Below the pieces are notes generated by a model. The model had not been told where the DNA came from. It was given only the letters and a program-made list of their open reading frames with translations, and did not search any database. The position numbers were made by a program, and so were the translations under genes. DNA of 35,584 bases from a virus. The DNA is taken from the IMG/VR virus record IMGVR_UViG_3300025151_000009, positions 1 to 35,584 of that record, one strand, 5' to 3'. Positions within the stretch are counted from its first letter, which is position 1; every line of letters begins with the position of its first letter. This document shows, in pieces, positions 5,773 to 13,600 of the stretch.

Positions 5773-5845
5773 TACCCCTAAAGGCCGAAGGGTATCCTTA
5801 CCCCTTTTGTGCAAAGCCTGATCCACTTTGGGCCGAAACGGATCA
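5772..5845 (+). ncRNA. Two tandem hairpins with matching GGCCGAA loops (structured non-coding region)
   Basis: Hairpin 1 pairs ATACCC (5772-5777) with GGGTAT (5790-5795); hairpin 2 pairs TGATCC (5819-5824) with GGATCA (5840-5845). Both loops carry GGCCGAA (5783-5789 and 5831-5837), and GGCC is self-complementary, so the loops could kiss. Between them GGGTA-TCCT-TACCC then CTTTT could act as a weak alternative terminator. This is the largest gene-free gap (5773-5934); after the hairpins it holds TGCATGCA and a TATAAT box. No known RNA family is recognised. Confidence 0.45.
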
Positions 5846-5897
5846 TTACCTACCTGCATGCAAATCATTACAAATAATCAATAGCAACATACCCGTC

Positions 5898-5910
5898 TTG
5901 ACACTATAAT
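5898..5910 (+). promoter_or_regulatory. TATAAT box before the 35-aa membrane peptide
   Basis: TATAAT (5905-5910) is followed by CTCGCC and lies 24 bases before the ATG at 5935. TTGACA (5898-5903) sits just one base upstream, far too close to serve as its -35, and no good -35 is seen at 17 bases. Promoter activity is therefore uncertain. Confidence 0.4.
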
Positions 5911-5934
5911 CTCGCCTCAATTACAGGGGGTGGT

Positions 5935-6042
5935 ATGAACTACATGATTATATTCACGCTGACTATGTTAGCGCTGATTGCCATAGATGATCTAGCTGGT
6001 CGCAGGCATCAGGAAAAGCATAGAATAGAACAGGGCCAATAG
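5935..6042 (+). CDS. 35-aa membrane peptide
   Basis: MNYMIIFTLTMLALIAIDDL is a hydrophobic segment of about 17 residues followed by a charged tail, AGRRHQEKHRIEQGQ. A run of Gs (AGGGGG) about 7 bases before ATG gives a strong binding site. It is a stand-alone gene with its own TATAAT box and a terminator that includes its stop codon. The layout (one membrane segment and a basic cytoplasmic tail) recalls very small toxin-like or lysis-regulating peptides, but the function is unknown. Confidence 0.65.
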   Translation: MNYMIIFTLTMLALIAIDDLAGRRHQEKHRIEQGQ

Positions 6043-6052
6043 GCCCTTTTTT
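6032..6052 (+). terminator. Rho-independent terminator overlapping a stop codon
   Basis: AGGGCC-AATA-GGCCCT forms a 6-bp perfect stem with a 4-base loop, followed by six Ts counting the stem's last base. The TAG stop of the 35-aa gene (6040-6042) lies within it. Confidence 0.88.
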
Positions 6053-6066
6053 ATTGCCTAAAATAG

Positions 6067-6094
6067 TTGCAAGTAACTGTTACCTGTGTATAAT
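6067..6094 (+). promoter_or_regulatory. Sigma-70-like promoter for the second early block
   Basis: TTGCAA (6067-6072), a 16-base spacer and TATAAT (6089-6094), with TGTG just before the -10. It starts just after the terminator at 6032-6052 and 34 bases before the ATG at 6128, so it most likely drives 6128-8766. Confidence 0.7.
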
Positions 6095-6127
6095 AGACAC
6101 CATAAACAAATAAATAAGGGTATACAG

Positions 6128-6343
6128 ATGACTAGATCACAAATTTTAAAGCTACAAAAAATTGTTGATGGGCAAACCTATCAAGAATCTCTTATTAATG
6201 AGGCAATCAACTTAGCTACTTCACGAGAAGTATCACACGCTTTAAAAGCGCTTAGAGGCGGATTCGTAAGCACAGAGGGTAGATTCCTCATAAGCGAGTT
6301 TATCGTAGAGCTGCTGCGCAGCAAACAATCCACAAATAAATAA
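6128..6343 (+). CDS. Hypothetical protein, 71 aa
   Basis: MTRSQILKLQKIVDGQTYQE, then SLINEAINLATSREVSHALK and a C-terminal helix FLISEFIVELLRSK. A mostly helical small protein without recognised motifs. The ATG at 6128 is chosen because AAGGG lies about 8 bases upstream; the earlier in-frame start at 6086 would overlap the promoter -10 box. First gene after the 6067-6094 promoter. Confidence 0.72.
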   Translation: MTRSQILKLQKIVDGQTYQESLINEAINLATSREVSHALKALRGGFVSTEGRFLISEFIVELLRSKQSTNK

Positions 6344-6353
6344 GGAGACAAAA

Positions 6354-6554
6354 ATGAAATTACCATACTACGTAGTAGAGTCTGAGGGTTTGTTCTTTGA
6401 ATACCAAGACAAAGATGCGGCTGTTAATTCCTTTCACGAGCAGAAGAGGTTTGCGACTTATGAAGGATTTTACACTGTGTTAATAGAGGTGTTTAAGACA
6501 GATAAAAATGCTGCTGGTCGCGGCGAGCAAACTTTAATGAAGTATTTCACATAA
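6354..6554 (+). CDS. Hypothetical protein, 66 aa
   Basis: MKLPYYVVESEGLFFEYQDK, then AVNSFHEQKRFATYEGFYTV and LIEVFKTDKNAAGRGEQ. A small mixed alpha/beta-looking protein rich in aromatic residues. AAGGAGA about 7 bases before ATG gives a strong site. It sits in a run of short early genes, none of which has a recognised family. Confidence 0.75.
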   Translation: MKLPYYVVESEGLFFEYQDKDAAVNSFHEQKRFATYEGFYTVLIEVFKTDKNAAGRGEQTLMKYFT

Positions 6555-6568
6555 TAGGGAGAATAATA

Positions 6569-6850
6569 ATGAGAAAGACAAGAGCTACAACGCTGTGTAA
6601 AAAACTTAACGCAGCGTTTCCAAATATCAACGCAGTGACTTACAATGAGTTTACCGGCGAGGATAAAGTGTGCCAAGATGGCATATGGCTGCGTGGCAGC
6701 GAAGATGTAGATCAAGACGGTATGCCGTACTTTGATTACTGGAGCATGGGTGACAGTCAATACCATGCAGGGGTAGAAGCTATGGCAGATAAGCATGGCT
6801 TCTTTTGTGAGCCATATGACGCAGGGACATTGATGTTATGGAGACTCTAA
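6569..6850 (+). CDS. Hypothetical protein, 93 aa
   Basis: MRKTRATTLCKKLNAAFPNI, then NEFTGEDKVCQDGIWLRGSE and MPYFDYWSMGDSQYHAGVEA. The DGMPYFDYW/H-x-G-V pattern and the C-terminal GFFCEPYDAGTLMLWRL are characteristic but I do not recognise the family. AGGGAGAA precedes the ATG. Its TAA shares a base with the next gene's ATG (TAATG). Confidence 0.75.
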   Translation: MRKTRATTLCKKLNAAFPNINAVTYNEFTGEDKVCQDGIWLRGSEDVDQDGMPYFDYWSMGDSQYHAGVEAMADKHGFFCEPYDAGTLMLWRL

Positions 6851-7308
6851 TGAAAACTGCTATTTTCGGCGATATTGTAGTGCAGCTGCCAGATGACTGG
6901 GATGGGTGTATGCCTGAGCTGCAAGACCGTTTAAAAGATGCTGCAGTGTATGCGCTGCTCACTGAGTTAGATGCGTATCAATTCGATTGCTTCCCACAGT
7001 GTGCGCACGACATTACAAATCAGCTAGTTAATGTGTTATATGCTGATGGCACAGATGAAATGTTTGAGGCGCTAATGAAGGATGCCAGGGTGCGATATGC
7101 AGATGCTATGGGTGTTACTGAGGAAGATTTTCCAGACCATTTTTACAGCAGCGAGGCTGTAGGCAACTTCAAAGACTATGTTGGCGGTAGTGAGTGGTTT
7201 GGCACGCAGCGCAGTTTGGCTGAAATATTTCGTGACAGCCTGTACTTGTATTTTGAGCGTGACTTAGAGCATGCTCTAACACAGCAATTTAGACAATCAA
7301 TTCACTAG
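6850..7308 (+). CDS. Hypothetical acidic protein, 152 aa
   Basis: MKTAIFGDIVVQLPDDWDGC, then MPELQDRLKDAAVYALLTEL and RVRYADAMGVTEEDFPDHFY, ending with a helical FRDSLYLYFERDLEHALTQQ. Acidic and mainly helical. Two starts are possible: ATG 6850, overlapping the previous stop, or ATG 6838, adding four residues. The coupled start is preferred. No known domain, membrane segment or catalytic motif. Confidence 0.72.
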   Translation: MKTAIFGDIVVQLPDDWDGCMPELQDRLKDAAVYALLTELDAYQFDCFPQCAHDITNQLVNVLYADGTDEMFEALMKDARVRYADAMGVTEEDFPDHFYSSEAVGNFKDYVGGSEWFGTQRSLAEIFRDSLYLYFERDLEHALTQQFRQSIH

Positions 7309-7317
7309 GAGAAGGCA

Positions 7318-7539
7318 ATGACACAAGTTGAAAGAGTTTTAGATTACTTGCAGGCTGGCAAAAAGCTAACCTGCCTCAACGCATTCAATGAGCTTGGTAT
7401 AACGCAGGTGGCTGCAAGAATCTATGAGTTGAAAGAAGCAGGCCATAATGTTCTAAGCCGTAGAATTAAAGTAACCAACAGGTACAATGAGCGATGCAGC
7501 GTATCTGAATATTACATGGAGCGTAGCGATGTCAGGTAA
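7318..7539 (+). CDS. HTH_39-like helix-turn-helix protein, 73 aa
   Basis: TQVERVLDYLQAGKKLTCLN, then AFNELGITQVAARIYELKEA and a wing with TNRYNERCSVSEYYM. The pattern R-V-L-x-Y-L, L-T-x-x-x-A, L-G-I and A-A-R-I-Y-E-L-K-x-x-G is the signature of the short HTH_39 family of phage DNA-binding proteins. It may regulate late gene transcription. AGGAGAAGG before ATG is a strong site. It overlaps the next gene by 11 bases. Confidence 0.78.
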   Translation: MTQVERVLDYLQAGKKLTCLNAFNELGITQVAARIYELKEAGHNVLSRRIKVTNRYNERCSVSEYYMERSDVR

Positions 7540-7744
7540 AGGTGATGCTCCAAGACCTATTCCTAATAGGCAGCAGTATGAAGATAACTTTGATGCTATT
7601 TTTAGAAAGAATAAAAAGCCAAAACCTAAGGCACAATGCATGCGTGAAATGCGCGCAAGGAGAAAAGAGCAAGGCCTTAAAGAAATGCACATTTGGGTGA
7701 CTGCTGAACAGTATGCAGAAATTAATAGCATTTTAAAAAATTAA
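7529..7744 (+). CDS. Small conserved phage protein (MSGKG type), 71 aa
   Basis: MSGKGDAPRPIPNRQQYEDN then FDAIFRKNKKPKPKAQC matches a short conserved phage N-terminus of the MSGKGxxPRP..Y..NFD.IF type. The C-terminal part, REMRARRKEQGLKEMHIWVT then AEQYAEINSIL, resembles a ribbon-helix-helix DNA-binding domain (beta strand HIWVT, then helix). The ATG at 7529 gives the family-like start; a longer start at 7487 inside the previous gene is rejected. Probable DNA binding is inferred. Confidence 0.72.
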   Translation: MSGKGDAPRPIPNRQQYEDNFDAIFRKNKKPKPKAQCMREMRARRKEQGLKEMHIWVTAEQYAEINSILKN

Positions 7745-7780
7745 TCATATACTTGTATCAATGTATTAAAGGAGTAGGTC

Positions 7781-8551
7781 ATGGCACGACACCTTGTAAT
7801 ACCAGATACACAGGTTAAACCAGACCAGCCTGTCGATCATCTTCGATGGGCTGGCTTGTATGCAGCAGAAAAAAAACCAGATGTTATTGTCCACATAGGC
7901 GACCACTGGGACATGCCATCTCTGTCAGGCTTTGATGTCAACAAAAAGAGCTATGAAGGCCGTAGATACATACGGGATGTAGAAGCTGGCATAAGGGCGA
8001 TGGAAACCTTCTTAGAGCCTATAGAAGAAGAGCGCAGCAGGCTGCGTAAAAACAAGCATAAACAGTGGAACCCACGCTTAATATTCACGATAGGCAACCA
8101 TGAGCAGCGTATAGAGCGTGCAATAGAGTCTGATGCTAAGCTAGACGGCCTGATAGGCTATGACGACCTCAGGCTAGATGACATGGGGTTTGAGGTATAT
8201 GACTTCTTAGAGGTGGTTGTAGTGGACGGTATATGCTACAGCCATTACTTTACTAGTGGCATTATGGGCAGGCCTGTATCGAGCGCGAAGAGGCTGCTAG
8301 CCACCCAGTATCAATCCTGTGTAATGGGCCACGTTCAAGATAGAGACATTGCCTATGGGCGCAGGGCAGACGGTAGTCCGATTTTAGGGCTGTTCTCAGG
8401 CATTTTCTACCAGCATGATGAGGATTACCTCACTCCACAGACAAATGGGTCCTGGCGTGGTATATGGCTGCTTAACGAGGTGCAGAACGGTGGGTGTGAT
8501 GAGCTGCCTATCAGTATTAACTATCTGCGTGATAAATACGAGGGTAAGTGA
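7781..8551 (+). CDS. Calcineurin-like metallophosphoesterase, 256 aa
   Basis: Metal-site motifs are in the expected order: IPDTQ with D9 and Q11, HIGDHWD at about 39-45, GNHEQR at about 105-110, a His in YSHYF and GHVQ at about 183-186. The usual first motif D-x-H is D-x-Q here, as in several phage relatives of this group. Substrate unknown: candidates are nucleic acid ends, cyclic nucleotides or nucleotides. AAGGAG before ATG is strong. The stop overlaps the DUF3310 start as TGATG. It could protect the phage by removing signalling nucleotides, but this is speculation. Confidence 0.88.
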   Translation: MARHLVIPDTQVKPDQPVDHLRWAGLYAAEKKPDVIVHIGDHWDMPSLSGFDVNKKSYEGRRYIRDVEAGIRAMETFLEPIEEERSRLRKNKHKQWNPRLIFTIGNHEQRIERAIESDAKLDGLIGYDDLRLDDMGFEVYDFLEVVVVDGICYSHYFTSGIMGRPVSSAKRLLATQYQSCVMGHVQDRDIAYGRRADGSPILGLFSGIFYQHDEDYLTPQTNGSWRGIWLLNEVQNGGCDELPISINYLRDKYEGK

Positions 8552-8766
8552 TGAAGAGTGCATTGAGAAAGCAAGAGGGTGGTAAACATTACAGTGACAT
8601 GCCTATCCAGCCAATAGAATATATAAGTAAAAATGAGCTGGGCTATATTGAGGGTAATGTCGTAAAGTATATAACCCGGCATAAAAACAAGAACGGCGCA
8701 GAAGATATCAAGAAGATTATTCACTACTGTGAGCTGCTGCTTGAGTTAGAGTACGGGTTAAAATAG
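8551..8766 (+). CDS. DUF3310 protein (SaV-like nucleotide kinase-like), 71 aa
   Basis: KQEGGKHYSDMPIQPIEYIS, NELGYIEGNVVKYITRHKNK and NGAEDIKKIIHYCELLLELE match the phage DUF3310 family, a short domain found in many phages. The G-G-x-H-Y, Q-P-I-E-Y-I, G-N-V-V-K-Y and D-I-K-K-x-x-H-Y blocks are all present. The family's function is poorly known. The start overlaps the phosphoesterase stop. Confidence 0.9.
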   Translation: MKSALRKQEGGKHYSDMPIQPIEYISKNELGYIEGNVVKYITRHKNKNGAEDIKKIIHYCELLLELEYGLK

Positions 8767-8774
8767 GGTATAAT
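8746..8774 (+). promoter_or_regulatory. Promoter-like element (GGTATAATCAGGCC) before the terminase block
   Basis: TATAAT (8769-8774) is followed by CAGGCC and then ATG at 8781, a gap of six bases. A weak -35 TTAGAG (8746-8751) is 17 bases upstream. It belongs to the same GGTATAAT plus GC-rich group as 1521, 10622 and 25592. It probably begins the late (terminase) unit. Confidence 0.6.
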
Positions 8775-8780
8775 CAGGCC

Positions 8781-8948
8781 ATGATTAGAGTTACTATTGA
8801 TGACGATATTCACGAGGCCGACTTAGAGTTGATTAACGACTTCGCCCAGGCAATCTGCGACAAAGACACATTGTTGCTGGATGAGGTTATTTATATTGCT
8901 AGACAACGATTAGAAACTGCATACGAAGAGTACGATGCGACCAAGTAA
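8781..8948 (+). CDS. Small acidic protein, 55 aa
   Basis: MIRVTIDDDIHEADLELIND, then FAQAICDKDTLLLDEVIYIA and RQRLETAYEEYDATK. Very acidic. It starts six bases after a TATAAT box and has only AGG about 4 bases upstream as a weak binding site, so it may be translated from a leaderless message. It overlaps the terminase small subunit start by 14 bases, so the two are probably translationally coupled. Too short to find by length alone. No family recognised. Confidence 0.72.
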   Translation: MIRVTIDDDIHEADLELINDFAQAICDKDTLLLDEVIYIARQRLETAYEEYDATK

Positions 8949-9348
8949 ATACACAACAGAGTTAGGTGACGATATCTGCAGACGATTAGCACATGGTGAG
9001 AGTGCTAGACAAATCTGTAGGGACGAAGCTATGCCTGCTATGAGTACGTTGATGAAGTGGCTTACTGATAGTGACAAAATAGAGTTTTCGGAGCAGTACG
9101 CGCGCGCGAGAGATTGCCAGGCAGACTTCTATGCTGACCAGATAGTTGATATAGCTGACGAGCTGTCAGAGGTTGCAGAGGCGAGTGAGCTGGCTAAAGC
9201 TAAGCTGCAGATAGATTCACGTAAGTGGAAAGTTGCCAGGATGGCACCACGTAAGTATGGCGATAAACAGCAGATTGACCATACATCATCAGACCAATCA
9301 TTTAAGCCCACAGTAATTAAATTAGTTGCAGAGAATGGAAACAGCTGA
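8935..9348 (+). CDS. terS: Terminase small subunit (Sf6-like), 137 aa
   Basis: An N-terminal HTH-like part (LGDDICRRLAHGESARQICR, DEAMPAMSTLMKWL) is followed by the family signature EQYARARDCQADFYADQIVD then IADE, and by KLQIDSRKWKVARMAPRKYG then DK. This is the Sf6/P22-type small terminase pattern: DNA recognition, then oligomerisation and C-terminal contact. It would recognise the packaging site and stimulate the large subunit. It overlaps the large subunit by 14 bases. Sf6-like terminases package by headful, in keeping with the circular assembly. Confidence 0.9.
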   Translation: MRPSKYTTELGDDICRRLAHGESARQICRDEAMPAMSTLMKWLTDSDKIEFSEQYARARDCQADFYADQIVDIADELSEVAEASELAKAKLQIDSRKWKVARMAPRKYGDKQQIDHTSSDQSFKPTVIKLVAENGNS

Positions 9349-10615
9349 GATTAAGCTGCCACCTAAAATTGTCAGCTTGTTCGAAGGCAGCGCTAGGTAC
9401 AGGTGTGCATATGGCGGACGAGGATCAGCGAAGACTAGGTCATTTGCATTAATGACAGCAGTGCGTGGTTACCAGTGGGGCATGGAAGGCAAGCAGGGGC
9501 AGATACTTTGCGCCAGGGAGCATCTAAACTCTCTTGATGAATCATCCTTAGAAGAAATCAAAAGCGCCATAAGAGGCGTAGACTTCTTGTCTGACTATTA
9601 TGAAATAGGAGAAAAATATGTACGATCCAGAGACGGTAGAATCAATTATGTGTTTACTGGCCTCAGGCGTAATCTTGATAGCATCAAGTCAAAAGCTAGG
9701 ATTATTCTTTGCTGGGTAGACGAAGCAGAAGGTGTAAGTGACAGTGCCTGGCAGAAACTAGTACCAACAGTCCGTGAAGAAGATTCAGAGATATGGGTGA
9801 CCTGGAACCCGGAGTCTAAGCTATCAGCAACACATAGACGATTCAGGATAAATGGACCAGCTGACATGAAAATAGCTGAGATCAATTGGCGTGATAATCC
9901 ATTTTTCCCAGAGGTTCTCAACAAAGAGCGCCTCGAAGATGAAAAGCAGCGACCAGACTTGTACGGTCATATCTGGGAAGGTGAGATGCTGGTACATGCC
10001 GAGGGTGCGTACTATGCAGTAGAGATGCGTAATGCTGCATCAGAAAACAGGATAACTAATGCACCGTATGACCGCGACATTGGCGTTGTAACGGCTTGGG
10101 ATTTAGGGGTAGGCGACAGCACTGCTATTTGGTTTGCGCAGTTTGTAGGGGCTGAGGTGCGCCTTATAGACTATTATGAAAGCAGCGGTGTGGGGCTAGA
10201 CCATTATGCTAGGGTATTGAATGAGAAAGGCTATGTATATGACCAGCATGTGCTGCCACACGATGTACGGGTAAGAGAGCTTGGCAGCGGTAAAAGCCGC
10301 CTGGAGACGCTGGAGAACCTGGGGGTGCGGCCAGTACAGATTGCGCCGCAGCTAGGCGTTGATGACGGAATACAGGCAGTACGCAGTATGCTAGGGCGCT
10401 GCTGGTTTGATGCTGAGAAGTGTGAGCGTGGCATAGATGCATTAAGGCAGTATAGAAGAGACTATGACGAGAAAGGTATGACCTGGCGTGGCAGGCCGCT
10501 GCATGATTGGACCAGTCATTGCGCTGATGCTATGAGATATCTAGCAGTAGGTTACAGGCCAACATCATCTAGCTGGGGCGAGCCTATCAGGAGAAACCTT
10601 CAGGGGATTGTCTAA
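9335..10615 (+). CDS. terL: Terminase large subunit, 426 aa
   Basis: ATPase and nuclease motor for DNA packaging. Walker A GGRGSAKT at 27-34, Walker B IILCWVDEAE at 123-132 (D129, E130), nuclease domain AWDLGVGDST with D256, and HCADAMRYL with D398. It is the Sf6/Terminase_3 type, slightly short but complete. The start is ATG 9335; a TTG at 9326 would only add three residues. It follows the small subunit with an overlap of 14 bases and ends 6 bases before the next TATAAT box at 10622. It docks on the portal (31023). Confidence 0.93.
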   Translation: METAEIKLPPKIVSLFEGSARYRCAYGGRGSAKTRSFALMTAVRGYQWGMEGKQGQILCAREHLNSLDESSLEEIKSAIRGVDFLSDYYEIGEKYVRSRDGRINYVFTGLRRNLDSIKSKARIILCWVDEAEGVSDSAWQKLVPTVREEDSEIWVTWNPESKLSATHRRFRINGPADMKIAEINWRDNPFFPEVLNKERLEDEKQRPDLYGHIWEGEMLVHAEGAYYAVEMRNAASENRITNAPYDRDIGVVTAWDLGVGDSTAIWFAQFVGAEVRLIDYYESSGVGLDHYARVLNEKGYVYDQHVLPHDVRVRELGSGKSRLETLENLGVRPVQIAPQLGVDDGIQAVRSMLGRCWFDAEKCERGIDALRQYRRDYDEKGMTWRGRPLHDWTSHCADAMRYLAVGYRPTSSSWGEPIRRNLQGIV

Positions 10616-10618
10616 CTG

Positions 10619-10627
10619 TGGTATAAT
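10619..10627 (+). promoter_or_regulatory. Promoter-like element (TGGTATAATCTGGCC) before the polyvalent protein
   Basis: An extended -10: TGG then TATAAT (10622-10627), followed by CTGGCC. A weak TTCAGG (10599-10604) is 17 bases upstream, within the terminase gene. It gives a leader of about 30 bases with AGGG before ATG 10663, unlike the leaderless-type sites. Confidence 0.62.
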
Positions 10628-10662
10628 CTGGCCACTTCACACACTAGTTTTCAGGGTTAATT

Positions 10663-13600
10663 ATGGTAGGCATATTAGGCAGTTTGGGTAGAAAGGCTGT
10701 AGATGAGGTAGACGCATTCGGACGACCTAAAAAGCAAACTCTAGCTAACCAGTTGACGCAAGCTACACCAGAAGATGTGTTAGGCCTGCTTGGTCAAAAC
10801 CCAGACTATCTAAAGACAATAGGCTTCCAGGGCAAAGACACTGACAGGGCAGCAAAGTCTGCATTAACTAGGTATGAAAACGCATTACGGAACAACCCTG
10901 AGTTTTTGACTACGCAACATCAAATACTCACGAACCCTCTTACATATGAATTTGGCCCTTTAGCACCAAGAAACATTGTTCGTCCTCAAGACTTAGAAGG
11001 TGATGTTTTAATAGGTCATAAAGGCGATACAACAGCTACTGATCTGTCTGTATTTGATATTGCTGGTTACCAGTTAGAGCCGCCTGCTGTCTCACGAGGC
11101 GGATTCCAGTACCCATTAAGCCCGCTTACACCGCAAGGTAATTATTGGGCTTCCATGCTCACTGCTGCAAAGCCGCTACGTAATAAAGCAGCATTGCTGC
11201 GTGAATCAGAAGATGCTGACGTAACAGGCATGTATATGGCGATGGGGCCAGAAGGCAGCTACTTTAATCAGGCGTTTGCTGACACATTGTTAAGGTTTGA
11301 TCAAGCGCGAAATCTACCACAAGAAAGCAAGAAAATATTTGATGACAAGCTGCGCAAGGTAGATGGCATGGAGCGCTGGGTGGGATTAGATCATCCTGAT
11401 GCGTATGACCAGCTTATGGGGATAGGTGATTACCCGATGGAAGGGGCTGGTAAGCTGCGGTCTGCATTCACCAGCACAATGGGTGAGGCATCATTTAGAA
11501 ATCAGGGCTTCTTCCCTGTAGGAATACTAGACAGTCTATACCGCGACCCACAATTAGGGGGTGTAGAGTTAGGCGATACCGGTATGATGATGGGCCGCAT
11601 TAGCGATGACCTCGGCACAGAAACCAACCATCCATCATATGATACTCCGATCCTGGGTGAAGCCTTAGGGGGCTTTGAGCGCAGCCTGCCGCCTCGTATA
11701 GCATTTCCTGATGCATATAAAATACTAGACCAAGAGCTAACCAAGCCTAAGAAAGGCACGCCAAGATTACTCACTGAGTCTGAAAAAATAGACGCTATTG
11801 CTAAGCGCAAAGACCTCTTCCAAAAAGCAACGCCAGAGTGGGTAGATAAAGCTAGTACATGGCTAGAGCAAAATCCAGGCAGCACAACTAAGGCTCTATT
11901 AACAGCTATTGGTATACCGTTAGCATTCCAATCTGAAGAGACAGAGGCAGGCATTGTGGCGAAGCTGTCGCAGGCTACGCAGCGCGGCAATACATTGGCT
12001 ACAGCTAAGGCGTCACAGGACTACCTGGCAAAAATGGGTGGCAAGGGTAGGTCTATAGACTACGGCGCAGGGCTAGGCACTAACGCACAGCAGCTAGGTG
12101 TCACTGATACGTTCGAGCCATTCCCAAGAGAGGGCTTTAATCCTACCTATCAGTCATCTGCAGATATACCTGCTAACTCATATGGCCAGCTGATAAGCAC
12201 TAACGTATTGAACGTAATACCCCCAGAAGCTCGTAAAACGGCTGTGCTGAACATTGGCGAGATACTCGAACCCAATGGTATGGCTGTAGTACAAACACGC
12301 TCAGCAAGCGCTGTAAACGAGCTGAAGAAGTCTAAAACTGCTGTGCCACAAGATGAGCCAGCATCATACTTAACTAAAGACGGGACGTATCAGAAAGGCT
12401 TCACACGGGATGAGTTAGTCGATTATACAAGAAACATTCTTGGCGATGGATTTGAGGTGTCTAAGATACCGGCTAAGGATATGCCTAATGGCTCTGGTGT
12501 GCTTATTCGTAAGCTGCCAACTATTACTGCAATGGGTATGGGTGCGTCACTGCTGTTCCCATCAGAAGAAACCGAAGCAGCTCCATCAGTGCTGAAGTCT
12601 ATAGCTCTCGATGCAATGGCTAAAGTACCACGCAAAAAACCTACGTCATACACCGGCTGGAAGAAAGCATTAAACAAAGCTGGCATCAAAGATGATGAGC
12701 TAAATCAGATGGGCTTCAGGCGTGAGTTTGAGTTTAGGCAGCGGTCACAAGACATTACCAGGGAAGAGGTAGAATACTTTCTTGCTGACAATCAATATAA
12801 CATCAGAGAAGAGGTGTTAGGGCAAAGAAAAGAGTTTGGGCAGGTAGAATTTGACCCAGATCTGCGTTTGTATACTGCAAGAATGCCAAATCAAGATTAT
12901 GACCAAAGTTTTCACACAAGAGAACAGGCCGAAGGGTATATAGCCAGTAGGCCACAAATATATAATGACTACGAGTATGCTTCATGGACGCATGGCGGCC
13001 CTAAGTCTAACTACCGTGAAATATTGCTTTTAGATGGGCCAGAGCGCGATAAGTATGAAGCGCTAACTAAACAAATAAATAAATTACAAAGTGAAATAGA
13101 AGATGCTGCAGGCGTAGATAGAGGCTATCTAACTGATGCAATTGTAGAGTTTGATGAGGCTAGCGATCTTGCAAACCCATTTGACAGACTGCAGGAGCTG
13201 CGTGATGAAAGAAACAGTCTGCCGCAGCCATTTATGCACAGGCATTATAGTGGTGTCGAAAACATATTGTCACATATGCGTGTATCTGATCGTGACCTAG
13301 AAGATGGCAGCAGCACATTAATGGTAGAAGAGATACAGTCAGACTTGCATCAGCGCGGCCAAGACTATGGCTATGCTAAGCCAGATGATCTAGATGATAT
13401 CAATACGCAGATAGATGATGTTGAAGAACAGATAAGCGGCTTAACAAAAGCAGGAGTTAGAAGATGGGCTGAAACTAACATGCCTGATTTGCAAAAAAGA
13501 GTGTTCGATGAAAACGATATACTAACGCCAGATGAGTATATTGCATTGCGAAAAGAAATTGACGTTGCGTTTGATGAGGACTATACAAGGCGTACAGGTA

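Noticed and set aside
5898-5910. TTGACA next to TATAAT as a standard promoter
   Set aside because: The spacer is only one base. The TATAAT may still work alone, but the pair is not a -35/-10 set.
6470-6796. Minus-strand frame of 108 codons opposite the small early genes
   Set aside because: It crosses several plus-strand genes that each have good binding sites and short gaps; it has none.
11502-11990. Long open frame of 162 codons on the minus strand
   Set aside because: It lies fully within the giant gene, has no binding site or coupling, and its composition is that of an antisense shadow.
12053-12520. Separate methyltransferase gene
   Set aside because: The segment is in one continuous frame with the polyvalent protein, and no stop or internal binding site separates it.
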